This document shows positions 56,801 to 64,000 of a DNA stretch of 64,000 nucleotides, in pieces. Positions within the stretch are counted from its first letter, which is position 1. Every line of letters starts with the position of its first letter. Origin of the DNA: Gnetum montanum (lineage: Eukaryota; Streptophyta; Gnetopsida; Gnetales; Gnetaceae); NCBI GenBank assembly GCA_015680685.1, contig MNCI01006163.1, positions 126,741-190,740 of the forward strand. Reading direction: 5' to 3'. A program made the position numbers and the translations under genes. The notes below the pieces were generated by a model. It saw only the letters and a program-made list of their open reading frames with translations, searched no databases and was not told the origin of the DNA.

Positions 56801-57854
56801 GTATAGTCATATAAATACCTTTTTCTTTCTAAGGAGGGATTTCAAAAATGTCCATATGAGCATACACTTTTTACAAAGATTGATAGAGGAAAAGTGCTTA
56901 TTATATGTTTATATGTTGATGATTTTATTTTCACTAGAATTGATAGTGATTCATTTGAAAAATTTAAGAAGTCAATGATGGATGAGTTTGAAATGACTGA
57001 TATTGGAAAAATGCATTACTATCTTAGCATGGAAGTAGTACAATCCCTTGTTGGAATCTTTATTTCTCAAAAGAATTATGTCACAGAAATGTTGGAGATG
57101 TTTAAGATGAAGGATTGCAATCTTGTAAGCACTCCAATTGAGATTGGCTTGAGGCTAAACAAAGATCCTAAACGAAGCAAGGTGGAGGCTACACTTTACA
57201 AGTGAATTGTTAGGAGTCTAATGTATTTGACTACAACTAGACCCGATATAATGTATGTTGTGAGTCTTATCAACAAATACATGAAGTCTCCAAAGAAGAT
57301 GCATTTGTTGGCTACTAAAAGAATATTTTGTTACTTGCAAGGGACTAAAGATTTTGGGCTATTTAACAAGAAAGTTGAGAAATATGATTTTATGGGATTT
57401 ACTAATAGTGATTATGTAGGAGATCAAGATGATAGGAAGAGCACTTCGAGATATGTTTTTATGATGGGCACAAGGGTTGTTTCATGGTCATCCAAGAAGC
57501 AATCAATTGTCACATTATCAACCATAAAGGCTGAATTTGTTATTGCAACATCTTATTCTTACCAAACTATTTGGCCAAGAAAAATTCTTAATGAACTATA
57601 TTTCAAGCAAGAAGGGGCTACCATAATTTTTTGTGACAACAATTCCACCACAAAGTTATCCAAAAATCCTATGCTACATGAAAGAAGTAAGCATATTGAT
57701 GTGAAATTTCACTTCTTGTGTGATCTATGCAATGATGGTGTTTTGTAAGAGTGAAGATCAACTCATTGATCTTCTAACCAAATCCCTCAAGTTATCAACA
57801 TTCCATATGCTAAGAAAGCAACTTGGAGTTTTCACATTTAATGATTCTTGTTAA
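53827..57854 (+). pseudogene. Copia Gag-Pol, broken
   Basis: The reading starts MTFENFVHPTIPCFDG at 53827. Gag is followed by a damaged knuckle CFRCHKYGQYHSEYY (54608; the His and last Cys are lost). The protease has the active-site triad MDTGCNNHMCG (54767). The pre-integrase region and integrase core show SFSDDYTRKSW, LHTDCGGEYC and QQNGVSERKNRTI. The reverse transcriptase shows FQMDVKFAFLHEDLEEQVF and an intact LYVDD (56910). RNase H follows to STIKAEFVIAT, with KHIDVKFHFL near the end and the stop at 57854. More than ten stops or shifts are visible, several of them TAG/TAA in place of CAG/CAA. Confidence 0.88.
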
Positions 57855-57889
57855 ATTGAAAGTTTGCAAACTTTCAATTTATGGGAGGG

Positions 57890-58296
57890 TGTTAAATGTG
57901 TTTAATTGTTAAACATGCTTTTTCGTTTGTTCTAGTCTTTAGGAACTATCCTTAGGGATTCGGTTGGCATTTTCTTTCTTTAGAAGTTGAGTGGGCAGCC
58001 ATTACAGAAGTTGAAGGGTTTGCCATTATAGAAGTTGAAGGGTCGGTCGTTATAGAAGTTGAAGGGTCAGTCGTTATAGAAGTTGAAGGGTCGATCATTA
58101 CAGAAGTTAAAGGAATGACTGTTATAGAAGTTGCTTCATTTAGTTGCTATTTTTTGTTGATGTATTTGCCTATTTAAAGATCATTATCAGTTGAATAAAA
58201 ATGTGAAATTCAGTTACCTTTGTTTGTCCTTGTTTTGTTCTATTTTGTTATTTTTTTTATCTAAAGGCTAGCAATGCATAGCCTCAGAGGTCGACA
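57890..58296 (+). repeat. 3' LTR of the Copia element
   Basis: This LTR is 407 bp with the same start as the 5' LTR and ends GTCGACA. It also holds six 24-bp units, starting at 57986, 58010, 58034, 58058, 58082 and 58106. Confidence 0.9.
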
Positions 58297-58301
58297 ATAA
58301 C

Positions 58302-58862
58302 ATTATCCTTCTTTTTTCAAATATTAATATTTGAATCTCATTGAAAATGATAGGACAAGGATTTACCCCCATTTTAACAAGTGTTATTGTATTTAGTTTG
58401 TTTTAGTTATTTAGTTTATTTTTTTGTCCATTTCTAATTTTATCATGATGTTGCATACCCAACCATCCTTAATTATTCTATAACTTTAAAACATTAATTT
58501 GTTTATGTAACCAATCCTTGTATGAAAGTCATGATGTAAATAAACTTTTCTTTTTTCTTTAATTTTTGTTATATCATGTGCTAAATACTAAAAAGGAAAT
58601 TTTCCTTTGGATAATAAACTCAATGTTACATAATATGTTACATTGTGTTGATGAAAGTAACAAAAGCAAAGAATACAAAACATATTCATACAATAATTTT
58701 CAATCAAACTATTATGAAAAGTGTTGATAACTATTGGAAAATTAAGTGCTAAAAAAATGTTGATTTCTTAAGGGATCACATAAGAATTGATTTCTAGAAA
58801 GTTAAGAATAGATGACACAAGGCTTCTGTTAATAGGCTGAAAATATTACCTTAAAATCCAAA
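58302..58862. other. AT-rich sequence, nothing recognised
   Basis: There is no credible frame, RNA or repeat motif. Confidence 0.4.
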
Positions 58863-59640
58863 ATAACAAAATTGATGATGAAACCAATGTTAATCTTAAT
58901 TTGGACATTGACTTGGATTTAAAATGAAATCAACATTTGACATTGATTCTAGTGTTAATTTGGAAATACAACCTGAAACAAACTTATCAATCAAAGAGGT
59001 ATCCAAAGAGTAAATTGCTAATGATTTTGATGATGTGTTGATAGAGATCGTAAAATTCATGTTGGAATCGAAGCTAAACATTAATTTCAATGTTGATTCT
59101 AAAAAAAATTAAGAAAAAACCATGATGATGTGCTATTGACTTTGATTCCAAATAAGAACTTCATTCCTTCCATCAACGTTGGGATCATGGCACGTAAAAC
59201 TACTAGAATCAAGCTAATTTAACAACCAACTTCCCTATCAACATTAAAACCAATGTAAATCATTGATATGAACCTTGATTTCTAAAATAATTTTTAATCT
59301 TGATGGAAGAAGAAAACTAATGCTAATATTGAAGGAGGATCTATTAAAGAGATAAAACCTCAACCTAAGAATGTCAAATCTACTAAACCAATGCCTTTGA
59401 TAATGCTGAACTTGGAGGTAAAGTTGAAATTTATGCCTAGCATCAATTTGGATGTTGATTTGCCTAGAAGAGTTAATATTTAATCAAAAACCAAGTTGAT
59501 AGTAGATTTCAAGGGGTCCTCCAATGTTAACATTGATATCATACTAGAGTAAACTAAAAACCTAAAAATGATGAAAATTGATGACAACTTGGAATCAATG
59601 CTAGACATTGATTTTGAAAACAAACTAGAATGGCATAGCC
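58863..59640 (+). pseudogene. Decayed Asn/Asp-rich reading frame, unknown
   Basis: One frame keeps coding character over several hundred bases despite stops. NKIDDETNVNLNLDIDLDLK is followed by FDIDSSVNLEIQPETNLSI, ANDFDDVLIEIVKFM and LNINFNVDSKKN. Further on, KEIKPQPKNVKSTKPMPLIM and MPSINLDVDLPRRVNI recur in the same style. The phrase 'xNxNvdxD' repeats, suggesting a repetitive protein. I do not recognise it. It may be the internal region of an LTR element whose 3' LTR starts at 60516, or biased AT-rich sequence. Confidence 0.3.
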
Positions 59641-60515
59641 AATAGCAAAGTTAAGGTAGAATTTGGGTAAAATTGAATGCTAATATCAATTTCTTTTGAG
59701 GACTCGAAAAAAGTAGGCATACATAGGAGAAAAAGAGTATGTTTCTAGTATGTAAATAAGTGCAACATGTAAATATTGTAGCATTCCCACTAATTAAGGG
59801 AAGCTACTAAATACTAAATCAAAAGTGATAAAAATTGCTGCAAAAAATAAATCATTGTTAGAATTAACCTTGTTCATTAATTCTAATTTTGGTACTGGAA
59901 TTCATTTGAAATAAATTCCTTGATGTTGTCAATCAATGTCAGAGAGATGTTGAATGATGTTAAAGAAATGTTAGTTGTCAAATAGCTTGTTGGAGAGCAA
60001 AAATGATGGTACCAATGTTACTGACCCTTGATGGATAATGCTAAAGAGTTGAAGGAATATCCATTGATGAGAGAATATGGTAAGCTTATAAATTATCAGA
60101 AATAATATGCATTTGGAGACATCCCATCATCATTCCATCAAGTGTCTAAGTCACAGTTATTTGTTAAGAAGATCAAGAATGTGTCAAAGACCAAGATTAA
60201 AGACTATATATGGTTATACATATATTCAAAAACATGTATTAAAACCTTATAAAATGCTAATTTTTTGTGAAAATATAAAAATTATAGGCTATAACTTGCT
60301 ACATTTTATTAAAAAAACTAAAAGTATTTTATGTGTTTATAACTTAATATTATCTTCAATGCATTAAAAAATATTCTATTATGAGGTATAGACTTGAAAA
60401 TAAAGGTCCCAATGGTTATACTATGGTCCCAAGCTATGTTTATAAATGTGAGGGTCATTAATCACTTATGCAACATTGAGTTTTCATCATCATAATTGAG
60501 AAGTGGAAGGAGGAG
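59641..60515. other. AT-rich sequence before a possible LTR
   Basis: No clear coding is seen. The last 16 bases (60500-60515, GAAGTGGAAGGAGGAG) are a good polypurine tract. Confidence 0.4.
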
Positions 60516-60900
60516 TGTTGGATCCCTGAAATAATTGTATTGTAGGGACACCCTAAGATATATAGTCTAATTCGAATATCTTCCTTAATTAAAGTAATAT
60601 TCTAATACTATTTATGTACCAATGTATAAATTTGAAGTACTACTTATTACCATTTATTTAGTAACTTTCAAGTTCATCACCTTTTCATTACTAACTAACT
60701 TCACCTTAAATATTATTCATTTCTTTTCATATTCCAAAAAGAGCATCGTTTACTCTTTTTGTTATATCTATATGATTTTAAAACTTTTCTAAATGATTCT
60801 AGTTGAAATTGACAGAGAATAGATGTGGCTATATCCAATCCAAATTTCATGTGAAGATCAGATATAATTTGGAAACTACAACTTTTGTACTTTGAGTGAT
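60500..60900 (+). repeat. Possible Copia-type 3' LTR start
   Basis: A polypurine tract at 60500-60515 is followed at once by TGTTGGATCCCTGAAATAAT (60516), a typical Copia LTR start. I cannot place the end of the LTR, and no second copy is in the window. The right boundary given is arbitrary. Confidence 0.45.
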
Positions 60901-63209
60901 TTTTTGTTGCCTAAAAACATTCTAGAACAAGTGATGACCAATAAATTGATTATATCTTTTTCATTTATAAATGGCTTGATGTGCTTCTAGATTTTTTTGA
61001 AAGATAAAATCAACAAGAATATTGAATTACAATTTTAAAATTAGTGCCTTGCTATTTTGGGAGATACAACCTTGAGAATTTTTACCATCACAATCACTAG
61101 TATTTTTAATAGCCTTAAAAGATCTTGACATAACTTTGGTTCCTAGGCATCTTTTGCTTTGTTTCTTTTTTTTTTCCGAAATTGTAGACAAGTGTCTCAA
61201 GCTTTTAGAAATATTTATTTTACCAACTAATTATTTTTTGTTGGAGAAAGCCAAGCATTGATTTAGCTACATAAAATTTTGACATAAACATTTGATGTTA
61301 GAGTGACAATTGCTGAAAAAAAATGAATGTTGATCGGTTGATAAAATGCTACTAAAAATAAAATTTTAGATCTAAGAAAATTTATACATAAGGAAAAAAT
61401 AAAAAATGATAAAAGGGAAAGAAAGCTAGGATATCACTAATACTTTTATTGTGAAGATGATGTTATGCTATATAAGAGGGGCATAACTAAATCCCACACA
61501 TAATATGATTGAAATGATGTCATAAATGGTAATTTCTCTCAAGGGTAACTTTAAACTTTCACATCCTCATTATAATATAATCAAAAGATTTAAATCCTCA
61601 CAAATGTGTGTTAAATAAATAAGAAAAGGGATTAAATAAGAACGGGAGATAGATTGGAAAATGGAGGAATAAAGAAAGAGAAGTATATGGAGGTAGAAAT
61701 AAAGTAAAATATAGAAAAACATGGAATAACTTAAGACATATTATTAATACACATGACTATGAATAAGAGTGCATAGATACTTTACATACTCATGACTACA
61801 CATCCTTGTTAGAGTAGCTTTAAATACTCAAATTTCGCCAATTTGCTAAGGGCACAAGGAAAGAATAGGAAAAACATAAGAAGAATGAAATACAAGAAGG
61901 AATAGATAAACAAAGACAAGAAATAGCACAATGCGTAGAGATGTCAATGATAAAACAAAAAAAGTTATGGGATAGAAATGAGAGACATCTCCTATATACA
62001 TATCATAAGGATAATATTGTATCATGGAAGTGGGGCATGATTACATCCTACATGCTAATGATAATAATGCTAAAAAATGTAGTTGATAAACCCTAATAGA
62101 TATCCCTTTATGCTCCTACTTAATTCTCAATATACACTGGCATGGAGAAAATAATAGAATACTAAAAGCTTTTTCCATAATGTAGATCTTTTAAATATTC
62201 TCATTATTAATGTGTTGAGGAAGAAATAGAAAAAGTTATAAATAGATAGGGATAGGAAGTGAAAGGATTGAGCTGATGAAGAAAGATAATAGAATAAAAA
62301 TAACAAAAAATAAACTAAGTTAGAAAAGATTTAGAAAACTATACCTCTATATATTATTGTTTTAATTGACATAATTATTGTAGCATGATAGGTATCACTT
62401 AGTTACAAGTAGTTTTAGTTCAAATATGTTTTGTTATTATGATCTAGAAATTGATAGCCTTCCAAATTTGATAAATGATATGCATTGTTTTCTAGATTCT
62501 TAATTATAGAAAAGGTCATTGCTAACTGGAAAAGAATTTTATGTCCTTAGAACCAAGGAAGTGATTTAAAAAAAAATACCATCTTCATTGAAATGATGAG
62601 TCATATCTATTTAACATGAGTGTTAGAAAACTTGAGCATTGGAATGTGAATAATATGTGAAGAAAAATGATTAATTAATTTGGTATTCATCTCAAAAGTT
62701 AATTACCTCTTTGCTTTTGAACTAAAGTTCATTATTATCTAAGATCTATAAAGGAATACTAAAAATAGGGAGAACGTTATCTAATATAAAAGAATATATG
62801 AATTTTGATGTGGTGAAACATAATGAGACAACTTCTACCCATTCAGTAAGGTATTTGATGGCTATTACAATGTATTGATGAGTGGATGATGGAGGATTAA
62901 TAGTACTTATGAGGTGGAGATCCTATTTCTACAATGGCTAGTTGATTTGGGATACTCTTAGCTTTTGTGATTGAGTGTAGATGAGCAAAGACTATCTTTA
63001 GCATGTATCACAAAATTTTGCTAGGTAATGAACATCTTTAGATATGTTAGACTACCATTAACTTAGCATAATAATATAAAATACCAAAGATTGAGATCCC
63101 AAGTGACATCCATACATGCTTGAATATACTTGCTTAATGATCAATTTGGCATCAGGAAAGTTGAGAAAACAAAGTAACATACCATTTGTAGAAATGTGAC
63201 AAAGGATGT
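60901..63209. other. AT-rich intergenic sequence with diffuse repeats
   Basis: No gene is seen. Around 61420-62330 three loosely similar blocks of about 260-300 bp alternate GA-rich stretches (such as GAAAGAGAAGTATATGGAGG) with AT-rich parts, as an old tandem array would. The rest shows nothing firm. Confidence 0.35.
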
Positions 63210-63909
63210 TGATGAGTGGTTGGGTATTCCAACACTCAACCATACAAGTCATAAGTGTTCATGTGCAATCAAATCATAATTCATGGATAGACAAAGTAAG
63301 TATACTAATAGTTGATGTTTAGTTCATGATCATTGTCTTTTCACTTATAGTTAGTGAGGCACAAATTGTATGGTTTAAGTCTTAGTGAGGTATATGGTAT
63401 ATTGATGTTGTTCGACTCAAATTACACTAACCACCAACATGGTAAAATGATTATAAATTTTATGTCTAAATGTAATAAAAATAGAAAGCTATTCTATTCT
63501 ATTGGCAATAAGGAACCATTCCTGGTTTGCTATATATGTCTTGGGCTAATGTAACTATTTCTGGAATTACCAAGTGATTTCACTACTAAGCGAATTAAGC
63601 AAAGTCACTTTTGGGTTATCAAATAGTTACACTTTAACCTCAAAACCAGTTGTACTTATTTTGTTTTACTAAGAGACATTGGAAAAGTAAAGTACTTAGA
63701 AAATGTAAATGACTTAATGAATGTAAACATGATGAAATGTAAAATCAAGCTAAGTGAGACGCTATAATGATGAAAAACAATCTCAATCTTTATTTCTATT
63801 CCTAAATTGTATCTCAGAACAATCCACTTGAATAAAGATTCCATACAACTTTTGTTAACCACACTACGGGTATTCACTCAAACTCTAACTCTAAGTCACA
63901 AAACAAATT
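63210..63909 (-). repeat. LTR fragment, GATATC-related subfamily, interrupted
   Basis: It begins TGATGAGTGGTTGGGT at 63210, the same outer end as the family LTRs in minus sense. Later parts (ATCAAATAGTTACACTTTAA..CAGTTGTACT) align with 48990-49603. It stops at 63909, where a plus-strand LTR begins, so it is probably another nested insertion. Confidence 0.6.
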
Positions 63910-64000
63910 TGATGAGACGCGATTTACACTAGGCTGCGATATCGCGTCCCGCCGCCATATCTATAAATAAGAGGCGGCACTCCCTTCATTTCCCAATCCT
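63910..64000 (+). mobile_element. 5' edge of an LTR of the GATATC family (cut by window end)
   Basis: TGATGAGACGCGATTTACAC opens it, one full palindrome GCGATATCGC is at 63936-63945, and TATAAATA at 63962-63969. AAGAGGCGGCACTCCCTTCA follows, as in element 1. The element continues beyond base 64000. Confidence 0.8.

Larger units (their letters stand above)
53303..58296 (+). mobile_element. Full-length Ty1/Copia retrotransposon
   Basis: The element is 4,994 bp with LTRs 53303-53708 and 57890-58296. It is flanked by ATAAC on both sides (53298-53302 and 58297-58301), a perfect target duplication. The primer site is TGGTATTGGAGC (53709-53720), the initiator-Met tRNA type with C-to-T changes. The polypurine tract ATGGGAGGG is at 57881-57889. 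Gag, protease, integrase, reverse transcriptase and RNase H follow in Copia order. The frame is broken by stops and shifts. The LTRs differ at several sites, so it is not a recent insertion. Confidence 0.93.

Overview
The window is nuclear DNA from a plant with a large, repeat-rich genome. There is one recognisable host gene, on the minus strand: tubulin-folding cofactor D (TBCD/TFCD; TITAN1/CHAMPIGNON in Arabidopsis). I could join 14 exons between 32135 and 8715 with matching splice phases and no internal stop. They give 1,102 codons, or about 90% of the usual plant protein. The last ~150 residues were not found and probably lie left of base 1. Its introns are swollen by LINEs, SINEs and Copia debris (up to 6.3 kb, and at least 8.7 kb for the last). 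Such introns are typical of gymnosperms but also occur in other big plant genomes, so I do not name a species.

Left part (1-8714, the open last intron): the 5' half of an L1-type LINE (minus, 1-2355), a tandem pair of SINE-like units (3.5-4.08 kb), a second L1 ORF2 (minus, 4.1-6.9 kb) and a plus-strand LINE 3' fragment (7.4-8.1 kb). Gene body (8.7-32.1 kb): exons plus an L1 LINE antisense to the gene in intron 9 (12.4-17.3 kb), an eroded Copia element in intron 4 (23.2-27.3 kb), an RTE-type LINE in intron 3 (29.0-30.1 kb), and SINE copies with tRNA-like A and B boxes.

Right part (33.5-64 kb): intergenic repeats. A minus-strand LTR retrotransposon (33558-46711, target duplication GTAGA) carries in its left LTR a second, related plus-strand element (34022-40124, target duplication TAAAT). 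Both encode only Gag and an aspartic protease, with no reverse transcriptase or integrase, so they look like non-autonomous Gypsy-type elements. Their LTRs have an array of GCGATATCGC-like palindromes just upstream of the TATA box. The array recurs, with varying copy number, in a lone LTR at 47910-48719 and in an LTR entering the right edge at 63910. A full-length but decayed Ty1/Copia element lies at 53303-58296 (target duplication ATAAC) and has six exact-period 24-bp repeats in each LTR. The rest is LINE and LTR debris, small tandem duplications, one hairpin-forming inverted repeat and AT-rich sequence with nothing recognisable.

The TFCD exons are clean, while nearly every transposon frame is broken by stops and frameshifts. 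Many of these fit C-to-T decay, as expected for old methylated repeats. All boundaries were read by eye; no alignment or database search was run.
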